Assembly: GCF_009617875.1 (NCBI RefSeq) | Contig: NZ_BLAV01000001.1 | Location: 1,054,001 to 1,118,000, forward strand | Length of the DNA: 64,000 nt | Origin: Prolixibacter sp. NT017 | GTDB taxonomy: Bacteria > Bacteroidota > Bacteroidia > Bacteroidales > Prolixibacteraceae | Reading direction: 5' to 3' | Shown: positions 51,877 through 59,410 of the stretch, piece by piece | Position numbering within the stretch: position 1 is the first letter of the stretch | Layout: every line of letters begins with the position of its first letter | The notes under the pieces: model-generated | Seen by the model: the letters and a program-made list of their open reading frames with translations, nothing else | Database searches by the model: none | Told to the model about the DNA's origin: nothing | Translations under genes and position numbers: made by a program

Positions 51877-52359
51877 TTAATGCTTTTTATGCTTTGACGA
51901 ATTCCCTCTGTCCTTGTTTTTCATTTTTGCATGGGACGGTTTTTTGCCTGCTCCATTCCCTTTCTTTGAACCTGCATTATTCTTTAGTTGATGGAATTCG
52001 GCTGAGCCGGGCTTGATACCTACTTGTCGGGCAATATAACCCCAGCCTCTGCTTTTGTTGGTTCTATAGGCCGATATGACGTTGTCCAGCGGGACTCTTG
52101 CTATCTTCGAGATTTCCAATGCCAGGTATATCTCACCAGGTGCCATGTGTAAGCTCCCTCTCATATAGTCGATTTTCTTTTCGGCAACGTTGTACGATAC
52201 ATTCATATCTGCTTTAAAGGTGCCAAAATCGGCACTGGCATGTGCATTGATGACATTTAAATCCAAATCCAACTGCGAATTCCCGGTCCTGAAGGATATT
52301 TGTGCAGATGCTGAATAAAAGCCGAATACAAGAACTAAGAACAATAGATTTTTCATCAT
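51877..52359 (-). CDS. Exported protein of unknown function with basic tail
   Basis: A 160-residue protein with a signal peptide (MMKNLLFLVLVFGFYSASAQ). The mature N-terminal part has short beta-like stretches (LDLDLNVINAHASADFGTFK), followed by a helical region with EIYLALEISKIARVPLDNVI and WGYIARQVGIKPGSAEFHQL, and a Lys/Gly/His-rich tail (KKGNGAGKKPSHAKMKNKD). The middle part is reminiscent of small secreted Bacteroidota proteins but I cannot name a family. No partner genes are evident. Confidence 0.7.
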   Translation of the reverse strand: MMKNLLFLVLVFGFYSASAQISFRTGNSQLDLDLNVINAHASADFGTFKADMNVSYNVAEKKIDYMRGSLHMAPGEIYLALEISKIARVPLDNVISAYRTNKSRGWGYIARQVGIKPGSAEFHQLKNNAGSKKGNGAGKKPSHAKMKNKDRGNSSKHKKH

Positions 52360-52643
52360 ATATCATTTTTGTTTATCACTTTAAATCTGGTCTGTCGAGT
52401 CTATAGCAATCCGGACTTCCGGGTTTCACATTTTGATGTGGTTCAATTCCAGGAGTCCGTTTTATGCTGGTCAAATTAACAAAACTTATTGCAAACCGAA
52501 TGTGCGGCAGTGGCTATTTATGCACACGGGTTTGTGGACAAATGGAGATAATGCCAGGGCAGCCTGAGAAGAAGCCGGGCAGGAGAAAAGAGATGAACCG
52601 GAGTGGAAATTTATTCGCTGGCTAATTGAGTGGCCGCATACTT

Positions 52644-52830
52644 CTACTCACCCCATCCAGACTGCGTCTGAATTGCCCCTCTCTACGAGTAAAGAGGGGC
52701 GGGGCCGGTGGTTCCATCAACGTTCGGTTCCAATAGCTTTGCTGGTGAAATTCTTATATTTTGGAATTATAGTGTAGAGAACTTGCAGTGTCTCAAGCCC
52801 TCTCTATGTTAGAGAGAGTTGGGTGAGTAG
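52644..52830. repeat. MITE-like element with terminal inverted repeats, long form
   Basis: A 187-bp segment that begins CTACTCACCC and ends GGGTGAGTAG (10-bp perfect terminal inverted repeats). Its left 47 bp equal the left part of the element at 53128, and its right 35 bp equal the right part with one or two changes; about 100 bp lie between. It has no coding capacity. Confidence 0.7.
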
Positions 52831-52923
52831 AAAAAGATTTTGTCGGATGAGACGGTTGATGTTTACCCAAACCAACCGGGACGGATTCGGATCATCCGTC
52901 TTTACCAGTAACCAAGAGAGCGA

Positions 52924-53097
52924 TTGCCCGCAGGGCATCCGGTATTGTAGCCGAGCGTTGAATTGAAGTGGGTTACTCCGTAGGAGTTATACATTAAAAA
53001 TACCTTTAACCGGAATTGATGATTGGTGCATCCCCTACGGGGAAATGTCAGCGCTTATCGCCTCTGTTCTACAATACCCAAACCGCTACGCGGTATA
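52924..53097 (+). repeat. ~173-bp dispersed repeat, copy 2
   Basis: Inverted counterpart of 34941-35112, of nearly equal length (174 and 172 bp). Conserved blocks are GCCC-GGGC, GGTATTGTA, CCGTAGG, ATCCCCTACGGGGAAAT, CTACAATACC and CCGCTACGCGGTAT, separated by more diverged sequence. Confidence 0.75.
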
Positions 53098-53127
53098 ATG
53101 CTTCGATTATGGATTGGCTGATGATTT

Positions 53128-53193
53128 CTACTCACCCCATCCAGACTGCGTCTGAATTGCCCCTCTCTATGTTAGAGAGGGTTGGGTGAGTAG
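53128..53193. repeat. MITE-like element, short form (66 bp)
   Basis: Has the same termini CTACTCACCC and GGGTGAGTAG as 52644-52830, with an inner CCCTCTCTATGTTAGAGAGGG hairpin. Lies 15 bases before the end of the GNAT gene. Confidence 0.75.
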
Positions 53194-53207
53194 ATTATGA
53201 CGGGCAA

Positions 53208-53708
53208 TCATGTTTCTCGCACCAACTCCAACTCAACTTCTCCGTCCGGTGTATCTCTTACCTCTTTGAAGTTGAGTCGTTCGAATAGCTTTCTTGCGCT
53301 ATGGTTTTCGGTTGCTGTGGCCGCCCAGATGCGGCTGAGCTTCATGTGCTCAATGCCAAAGTTAATGGCCAGTTGCAGGGCGGCGGTCATAAAACCTTGT
53401 CCCCGGAACTGAGGCAGCAGAACACACCCGAGTTCTCCTGCGCCTCCGTAGAATCCCCGGTAATAACCACACGTGCCAACGATATGGCCGGATGCATTAT
53501 CGATAATGCCCCAGTGGATGGAGTTACCTTCCTGGTAATCGTTTTCGATTTTCTCCTGCATTTCCGTCGCTTCTTCCGTGGTTGAAGCTTTGACGGCGTC
53601 ATAGAAGGATATATCAATAATGGCATGAATATCGGACGGTAGAATTTGTCGCAGGGAGACTTTGTCACCCGAAATGTTCGGGAACGTATCGTAGGGAGGT
53701 AAGTTCAT
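53208..53708 (-). CDS. GNAT-family N-acetyltransferase (RimJ-like)
   Basis: A 166-residue acetyltransferase. The acetyl-CoA loop is seen in LLPQFRGQGFMTAALQLAI (R/QxxGxG/A), with the flanking strands GELGCVLLP and RIWAATATENHSARKLFERL, the block typical of RimJ/L-type enzymes, and a C-terminal VELELVRE strand. The substrate is unknown. It is downstream of the aldo/keto reductase on the same strand, with a perfect palindrome between the two genes. Confidence 0.88.
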   Translation of the reverse strand: MNLPPYDTFPNISGDKVSLRQILPSDIHAIIDISFYDAVKASTTEEATEMQEKIENDYQEGNSIHWGIIDNASGHIVGTCGYYRGFYGGAGELGCVLLPQFRGQGFMTAALQLAINFGIEHMKLSRIWAATATENHSARKLFERLNFKEVRDTPDGEVELELVRET

Positions 53709-53743
53709 GTGGTTTTTTATGTAATTGAACCGGGCGCTTCTTA

Positions 53744-53776
53744 AAGGATGTCATCCCTCTGAGGGATGACATCCTT
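53744..53776. repeat. Perfect 16-bp hairpin repeat
   Basis: AAGGATGTCATCCCTC at 53744-53759 pairs completely with 53761-53776 across a one-base loop. It overlaps the stop codon of the aldo/keto reductase. A degenerate relative is at 35889-35921. No T run follows, so it may act in RNA stability rather than as a terminator. Confidence 0.8.
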
Positions 53777-54716
53777 AGCTCCACTCCGGGAACTGCGTTT
53801 TGTTCAGGTCGAGGGGGGCAATGGTCCGCATATCGGATTCGGTCAATTCGAAATCGAAAATGTTGAGGTTTTCCATCCGGTGTGCATTCTGCGACGAGCG
53901 CGGAATAGCAATGATGCCTCGCTGGTAATGCCACCGTAAACTCACCTGTGCATTGCTTTTGTTATACTTTTTGCCAATGGCCGCCAGCGTTTCGTTGGTG
54001 AAGAGTCCGTTGCGGCCTTCGGCCAAAGGAGCCCAGGCTTCCATTTGTATCTTGTGCGGCTTCATGTAGGCATGGGCTTTGTTCTGCTGGAAGAACGCGT
54101 GCGATTCGATTTGATTGACGGCGGGCGTAACATCAAAACCGGCCATCAAATCATCGAGCTGGTGTGGCTCGAAATTACTGACCCCGATCGCCCTGATTTT
54201 GCCTTCCTTATATAGCTCTTCCATTGCTTTCCACGAACCTTTTACATCGCCGCGTGGCCGGTGAATGAGATAGAGGTCGAGATAGTCGGTTCCCAACTTG
54301 TCCAACGATGTTTGAAAGGCTTTTTTCGCTTTTTCATAACCCGAATCATCGACCCACACCTTGGAGGTAATGAACAGTTCTTCACGCTTAATACCACTTT
54401 GCCTGATGCCGGCACCCACGAATTCTTCGTTCCGGTAAACCGTGGCTGTATCGAGCAGACGATAGCCGAGTGAAATCGCATCGGCAACACTATCCTTGCA
54501 TACTTCACCGTTCAGTCCGTAGGTTCCGAACCCGAGGATGGGCATCTTCACACCATTGTTCAGCGTGACATTTTCAATAGATACTTCCGACAGACCGGTC
54601 GCACCGAATAACCGGGATGTTCCCATTCCCATGAACATGGCGGTACCGGCAAAGGCAGCGCTGGTCTTCAAAAAGTCGCGACGTTTGATCCCTTTGTTGT
54701 GATTTTTCTGATTCAT
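53775..54716 (-). CDS. Tat-exported aldo/keto reductase
   Basis: The ATG at 54716 gives 313 residues starting MNQKNHNKGIKRRDFLKTSA, a twin-arginine signal; the longer frame to 54746 only adds ten residues. The AKR barrel follows: GFGTYGLNGE, the catalytic Asp and Tyr in LLDTATVYRNEE, Lys in FITSKVW, His in LYLIHRP, and the C-terminal cofactor motif IAIPRSSQNAHRMEN with Arg for NADPH. Export of an AKR is unusual but common in Bacteroidota; how NADPH would reach it in the periplasm is unclear. Confidence 0.87.
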   Translation of the reverse strand: MNQKNHNKGIKRRDFLKTSAAFAGTAMFMGMGTSRLFGATGLSEVSIENVTLNNGVKMPILGFGTYGLNGEVCKDSVADAISLGYRLLDTATVYRNEEFVGAGIRQSGIKREELFITSKVWVDDSGYEKAKKAFQTSLDKLGTDYLDLYLIHRPRGDVKGSWKAMEELYKEGKIRAIGVSNFEPHQLDDLMAGFDVTPAVNQIESHAFFQQNKAHAYMKPHKIQMEAWAPLAEGRNGLFTNETLAAIGKKYNKSNAQVSLRWHYQRGIIAIPRSSQNAHRMENLNIFDFELTESDMRTIAPLDLNKTQFPEWS

Positions 54717-54984
54717 CTTCGTCTTGTTAGTTTGATTTTGCCTCAAAATACTAATATTTCGTCACAAATGAGGTGGACACACTCCTCACCCCGTTATTTC
54801 CCTTTCTCTTCGGATATCTTATCTTAATAAGTTCGTTGCCAGTAAATTTGATTTGAGTATCCGGAGGGGGCGTAAGCGTTATAGAGATGACCATTATTTT
54901 AAATAATTCTTAATAGAGAACGATTATTGCAACTTTGGATTAGTTTTGGAACCAGAAATCTTCGATGGATATAAATTTTCAAGA

Positions 54985-55983
54985 ATGAAACGTTTTTTTA
55001 AGAGTTACTGGAGCCGGATTGTTCCCTTTGTCTTCCTGGCACCTTTCCTGATGTCGTGGGGAACCTTTGGGCACGAACACATCGACCGCGCTGCGGTGTT
55101 AGCACTTCCTGCTCCCATGCAGACTTTCTTTTTCAATCATATCGACTTCATGACTACGGAGTCGACAGTTCCGGATATCCGTAAATATACGTTGCGTTAC
55201 CAGGCGGAAAAACCCCGGCATTATATCGACATGGAAAACTATGGAGCGTTGGATAGTCTTCCGGCTACCCTGAAGGAGGCAGAAGAGAAATATTCACCGG
55301 AGTTTCTGCAGAAGAACGGAATATTGCCCTGGTACATTGAGGACATGATGAAGAAGTTGACCACCGCCTTTAAGGAAAAGAGCAAAAACGAAATTCTGTT
55401 TTTGGCGGCTGACCTGGGGCATTATATCGGCGATGCCCACATGCCGTTGCATACGTCGGTGAACCACGATGGTCAGCTCACCGGCCAACGGGGGATTCAT
55501 TCCTTCTGGGAATCGCAACTGCCCGAAATGTTCGGTGACCAATACAACTACAACTGCGGTCAGGCGAAGTATATCAAGAATATTCACCAGGAGGTGTGGA
55601 AGATTCTCCGCCATTCGCACCAATTGGCCGATACGCTGTTGCTGGCCGACCGGGAACTGAAGAAACACTTCAAAGGGGATGTGTTCGAGCGGGATGCTTC
55701 GGGCAAAATCCGTAGAAATAAGTATCATCAGCCCATCCATTCGGTGGCCTATGCCAAGGCTTACAACAAGGCGTTGAACGGAATGGTGGAGAAACAGCTT
55801 CGGAGTTCAATCATAGAAACAGCCGATTTCTGGTACACGGCCTGGGTAAATGCGGGAAAACCGGACCTGACTAGTCTCGACCCGGCAGAACAGACCAAAA
55901 GAAATCAACCGGAACTTAAGAGGGAACTTCAGTTGTGCCATCAGGGCAAACTGACCGACCTGAAAAGCAATAAGGAATTTTAA
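54985..55983 (+). CDS. Exported S1/P1 nuclease / zinc phospholipase C-like hydrolase
   Basis: The ATG at 54985 gives MKRFFKSYWSRIVPFVFLAP and a signal cleaved near Ser-Trp; 332 residues. In this superfamily the mature enzyme starts with the Trp that ligates zinc, here WGTFGHEHIDRAAVLALP. Further ligands are visible in AADLGHYIGDAHMPLHTSVNHDG and GIHSFWES. The trinuclear-zinc fold cleaves phosphoesters of lipids or single-stranded nucleic acids. The Pro-rich and charged C-terminal 40 residues appear to be an extension. It ends before a hairpin terminator. Confidence 0.85.
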   Translation: MKRFFKSYWSRIVPFVFLAPFLMSWGTFGHEHIDRAAVLALPAPMQTFFFNHIDFMTTESTVPDIRKYTLRYQAEKPRHYIDMENYGALDSLPATLKEAEEKYSPEFLQKNGILPWYIEDMMKKLTTAFKEKSKNEILFLAADLGHYIGDAHMPLHTSVNHDGQLTGQRGIHSFWESQLPEMFGDQYNYNCGQAKYIKNIHQEVWKILRHSHQLADTLLLADRELKKHFKGDVFERDASGKIRRNKYHQPIHSVAYAKAYNKALNGMVEKQLRSSIIETADFWYTAWVNAGKPDLTSLDPAEQTKRNQPELKRELQLCHQGKLTDLKSNKEF

Positions 55984-56004
55984 GCGATAAGCTTAACTTT
56001 TAAG

Positions 56005-56068
56005 CAGGGAATCATCATGTCGAACAGGGATTTCAACCCCACGATATGTTGGTTCCCTGTTTGTTTTC
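56005..56068 (+). terminator. Terminator after the phosphoesterase gene
   Basis: An 18-bp arm (56005-56022) pairs with 56042-56059 at 15 or more positions and is followed by TTTGTTTTC. It separates this gene from the convergent regulator gene ending at 56075. Confidence 0.7.
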
Positions 56069-56074
56069 TATACC

Positions 56075-56773
56075 CTACGGTTTTTCTCCGAGGGTTTTCA
56101 GCAAATCATCTTTGTAATTAGCTCCTATCGGGATGAGCTGGTCGGCTATTTTCACCTGGTTGCCATCGATGTACTGGATTTCGCTTAGCGCGATAATGTA
56201 AGACTTGTGAATGCGCAGGAATTCTTCTGCAGGCAATTGTTCCAGCATATTTTTGACGGTATCGTGAACCACCAGGCACTCTTCAGTGGTGAATACTTTG
56301 ATGTAGTCACCAAACGACTGCAGATAATCTATCTCGTCGAAATTGACCTTGTATACCTTCTTATCTGCCTTGAGTAAAATAAACCGGTTGCCTGCCGCTG
56401 TTTTCATGTTCGCGAAATTGATTTTCTCCGCCGCCTTGTTGATGGCTTTCAGGAATCGTTCGAACGAGAATGGTTTGACGAGGTAATCAACTGCATCCAC
56501 TTCAAATCCTTCGATGGCATATTCGGGGTAGGCGGTAGTAAAAATAACCAGCGGCGGGTTACTTAATGTTTTAACGAACCGGACTCCCGAAAGTTTGGGC
56601 ATGTTGATGTCCAGAAAAATGAGCTGAATATCGTCGTTCTGCAACTTGTCGTTCGCCTCAAACGCATCGAAACAAATGTCGACCAGTTCGAGCATGGGGC
56701 TGTCGGCGATGTATTTCTTCAGTACATCCTGCGACAGCGGTTCGTCGTCAACAATTAAGCACCTGATTTTCAT
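56075..56773 (-). CDS. LytTR-family response regulator
   Basis: A 232-residue protein with receiver domain (DDEP at 9-12, phospho-acceptor Asp55 in FLDINMP, Lys in DYLVKPF) and a C-terminal LytTR DNA-binding domain (DYLQSFGDYIKVFT, LRIHKSYIIALSEI). The start overlaps the kinase stop in an ATGA at 56770-56773, so the two proteins are made together. It is the last gene of a lipoprotein-kinase-regulator operon and a paralogue of the gene at 406-1131. Confidence 0.93.
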   Translation of the reverse strand: MKIRCLIVDDEPLSQDVLKKYIADSPMLELVDICFDAFEANDKLQNDDIQLIFLDINMPKLSGVRFVKTLSNPPLVIFTTAYPEYAIEGFEVDAVDYLVKPFSFERFLKAINKAAEKINFANMKTAAGNRFILLKADKKVYKVNFDEIDYLQSFGDYIKVFTTEECLVVHDTVKNMLEQLPAEEFLRIHKSYIIALSEIQYIDGNQVKIADQLIPIGANYKDDLLKTLGEKP

Positions 56774-57819
56774 TTGACATGGTTGATGGTTAGTTCCACT
56801 TTGAAGGTTTCTTCACCGTCTGTAATTTTTAGCTGATGGGCGCCGGGATAGATCATTTCAAGCCGCTTCTTCACATTGGCTAATCCAATTCCTTTGTATT
56901 CCTTTTTCTCCACGTCGTCGGTTATGCCCTTGTTGTTTTCCACGATCAAGGTAACGTGGTCTTCCATCATCTGCAAATCGATATGAACAAACGATTGGCT
57001 GGTAGCACCTTTGATGCCGTGTTTGAAACTGTTTTCAATTAACGGGAAAAAGAGTAACGGGGCAATCCGGACATTTTCCGGGTCACCGGTTATTTCAAAG
57101 GTAATGGTTGCCCGGTTGTCGGTCCGCAGTTTCTGCAGTTCGATGTAATCTTTCAGGTATTGTATTTCCTTGGATAATATAACCCGGTCGACATTGGCTT
57201 CGTAAATGATGTACCGCATGATGTCGGAAAGCTTCAATACAATTTCCGGTGTTTTTTCGGAATGGCTCAGCGCAAGTGAGTAGATGCTGTTCAGGCTGTT
57301 GAACAGGAAATGCGGGTTGATTTGTCCCTTCAATGCTTTCAGCTCGGTTTCTGCCTTTTCCTTCTGCAACTGGCTCAGGCGGTGTTTGGCTTCCGACAGT
57401 TCGAACCAACCTTTGGAAAGCTTGAGCAGGCTGGTAATCCCGATAAATACCACCACAAATTTGATGATATCGAAGAACTCGTAATAAGAAATGAAGTAGT
57501 ATCCAGGTAAGAGGTAGCTAACCCATTTATCGAAAAAGAGCAGGTTAAAACCGGCGGAGGTCGCGATGACTGCTACCAGTAGTATTCCGTAAAGGAAATA
57601 TCTTTTGGGGCTTAAATACCGGGGTATCAGAATGGATAGATTGATATAGATACCGGGAATGATGGTAGCTAGAAACAGGGCCGTATAGATAATGTCAATC
57701 TTTTCAATTTTCCCGGAAGGGGTAAACAGGTTTAGCAAAACGTAATACGAAACCAACCAGAACAGGATGTGTTGTACCAACCTGTTCCGGTAGATCGTTT
57801 TTATTTTGTCGAAGCTCAT
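56770..57819 (-). CDS. LytS/YehU-type sensor histidine kinase
   Basis: The ATG at 57819 overlaps the stop of the upstream lipoprotein gene (ATGA, 57816-57819), so it is preferred over 57846; 349 residues. Four membrane helices fill residues about 10-140; the linker LSQLQKEKAETELKALKGQ leads to INPHFLFNSLNSIYSLAL with the phosphorylated His. The ATPase part has APLLFFPLIENSFKHGIKG and GIGLANVKKRLEMIY. It pairs with the following LytTR regulator. A periplasmic sensor domain is missing, so the lipoprotein encoded first might supply the sensing function. Confidence 0.92.
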   Translation of the reverse strand: MSFDKIKTIYRNRLVQHILFWLVSYYVLLNLFTPSGKIEKIDIIYTALFLATIIPGIYINLSILIPRYLSPKRYFLYGILLVAVIATSAGFNLLFFDKWVSYLLPGYYFISYYEFFDIIKFVVVFIGITSLLKLSKGWFELSEAKHRLSQLQKEKAETELKALKGQINPHFLFNSLNSIYSLALSHSEKTPEIVLKLSDIMRYIIYEANVDRVILSKEIQYLKDYIELQKLRTDNRATITFEITGDPENVRIAPLLFFPLIENSFKHGIKGATSQSFVHIDLQMMEDHVTLIVENNKGITDDVEKKEYKGIGLANVKKRLEMIYPGAHQLKITDGEETFKVELTINHVK

Positions 57820-58463
57820 GGCTGTACCCGTTTCAAATAATAACACATGATTTCTTCCTTGTCTTTAGCACCGGGATTATCTACAAAAGCGTTCGGGTCG
57901 TTTCCGTATTTTATCAGGAACTTTTGCAGCTCATCCGTCGATGCCGTTAAGATATAGGAATCATCCTGATACTTTTTGTGAATAGTTTCATGTGAGATAC
58001 GGATTTTATTGTTTTTAAGCAAATCAGCCAGCCAGGCCTCGTTGAACCATTTGATGCTCAAACTGTCTTTCGATATTCCTATTTGGGCAATGCTATGTGC
58101 CTTTACCAAATGGAAAGCGGTTAGATCAGGAACATTGAGATCGTCCGGGTAAAAATCGACGTATAGCTGGTGGTTGAGCTGAAACAGATGGACGACAAAC
58201 TTCGATGTGCCATCTTTATCGGTATACGAAACCGAATAATTATTCTGCAACGAATCGGCAGGATTGCCCGGAATTGGCCCTCCTGGATGATGTACTGTTT
58301 GCTTAATGGTCCATTTATTCGATTCCTGGTCGAGCCAGGTTCCTATCAGTTCCTTTTTGAAGATGACATCTTTTGCCTTATAGAAAGGATGAAGCGACTT
58401 GACGATACAGCTGCTGACGATTACGGCAAGCAGGAGAGTTAACAGGAGCATTTTTGTTTTCAT
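57816..58463 (-). CDS. Lipoprotein of unknown function, first gene of a two-component operon
   Basis: A 215-residue protein with lipobox LLAVIVSSC (Cys about 19). The mature part begins IVKSLHPFYKAKDVIFKKEL, followed by GTWLDQESNKWTIKQ and several beta-like strands (KFVVHLFQLNHQLYVDFYP). Its gene overlaps the kinase gene by four bases, so the product is probably functionally tied to the kinase, perhaps as a cell-surface or periplasmic sensor or negative regulator. I do not recognise a named family. Confidence 0.8.
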   Translation of the reverse strand: MKTKMLLLTLLLAVIVSSCIVKSLHPFYKAKDVIFKKELIGTWLDQESNKWTIKQTVHHPGGPIPGNPADSLQNNYSVSYTDKDGTSKFVVHLFQLNHQLYVDFYPDDLNVPDLTAFHLVKAHSIAQIGISKDSLSIKWFNEAWLADLLKNNKIRISHETIHKKYQDDSYILTASTDELQKFLIKYGNDPNAFVDNPGAKDKEEIMCYYLKRVQP

Positions 58464-58777
58464 GGCTATTGAATTTAGTGGTTAAACAATCTGTAACCAA
58501 AGTAAATTCAACCGGGCTTTGCAGGCAATTTTTTTCGATGAACATGCTTGTTTCTTCGATGAAAAGGAAAGTTAACGGTGATTTTTCATTCGGATACTCA
58601 CTTTACCACAAAGTACACGAAGATTTTTCACAAAGGACACCAAGACCACGTTGTGAAAAATCTTAGTGCTCCTTGTGGTTAGTTTTTTACTACAAAGCAC
58701 AAAGTTTTCAACAGAGCCCGAAAGACGAGCTTATCAGTGGTAGAGTTATCGATCTTCGGTAAGAATTATTCATCATT
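58464..58777. other. Intergenic region with accessory repeats
   Basis: Near 58601-58690 there are repeated ACCACAAAG-type words and a long inverted repeat (GAAGATTTTTCACAA near 58619 with TTGTGAAAAATCTTAG near 58653). Related words occur at 59255-59300 and 42315-42400. The left end probably holds the promoter of the lipoprotein operon. No gene. Confidence 0.5.
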
Positions 58778-59158
58778 TCAAATTGAACCATTAATTACAC
58801 GCCGGACTCCGTCTTTGAATAAAACAGTATTGAAATTCATTAGTAATCCAAGGCGACTATGACTCAACTTGAGGTAAGTTAGAATTTGTGCTAAATGTAA
58901 ATCATTCAACGCTTCGACAGATTTTATTTCCAAGACGAGTTTGTTCTCAACCAGTAAGTCAATTCTATAACCTGCATCCAGTTTCACCTCTTCGTATATT
59001 AACGGTAAAGCCTTTTGTTTCTCTACTCTTAGATTTAACTTATAAAGCTCAAAATATAGACATTCTTCATAAGCACTTTCCAGTAGACCAGGTCCTAGTG
59101 CCTTATGAACCTTAAGCCCTGCTTCAAAAGCAATTTTAGACAATTCATTTTCATTCAT
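58778..59158 (-). CDS. GxxExxY family protein
   Basis: The ATG at 59158 gives 126 residues (MNENELSKIAFEAGLKVHKAL); the frame to 59188 adds ten. The family name motif is GPGLLESAY; further on are GYRIDLLVENKLVLEIKSVE, which resembles a PD-(D/E)xK nuclease core (D-x(n)-ExK), and LSHSRLGLLMNFN. Members of this family are encoded in repeats and in intervening sequences of 23S rRNA genes; their function is not established. Here the gene sits between two sets of ACCACAAAG-type repeats. Confidence 0.88.
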   Translation of the reverse strand: MNENELSKIAFEAGLKVHKALGPGLLESAYEECLYFELYKLNLRVEKQKALPLIYEEVKLDAGYRIDLLVENKLVLEIKSVEALNDLHLAQILTYLKLSHSRLGLLMNFNTVLFKDGVRRVINGSI

Positions 59159-59360
59159 TGCGTTTAGGTTAGTTTTTTGGGATATCATCTAATTTTAAAT
59201 CAATTTATAAAAATTAGATGATGCAGTCACGGGAATCTTTTTTAATAAACACCCGGACTCCGTTGTGGACTTTGTGCGTTCTTTGTGATCCTTGTGGTAA
59301 ATTTTCTGAGCGGCGCATTCTTCGTTATTACCGTAAGGTTACTTTAATTGACTTTCATAG
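59159..59360. other. Repeat-bearing flank of the GxxExxY gene
   Basis: Includes GTGCGTTCTTTGTGATCC and CTTGTGGTAAATTTTC words near 59265-59300, which recall the repeats left of the gene. No gene is seen. Confidence 0.45.
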
Positions 59361-59389
59361 AAAAAAGACCGGCAGAAAAATTGCCGGCC
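59361..59389 (-). terminator. Terminator of the aldehyde oxidoreductase operon
   Basis: Minus-strand hairpin with 8-bp arms (GGCCGGCA at 59389-59382, TGCCGGTC at 59374-59367, one G-U) followed by six T. It lies 22 bases after the molybdenum-subunit stop. Confidence 0.85.
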
Positions 59390-59410
59390 TCTCTATCAGT
59401 TCCAATTTAT

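Larger units (their letters stand above)
52360..53207. other. 848-bp non-coding repeat cluster
   Basis: Three repeated elements lie side by side: a MITE-like element (52644-52830), the second copy of the ~173-bp repeat (52924-53097) and a short MITE-like element (53128-53193). No gene is recognised. Confidence 0.7.
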
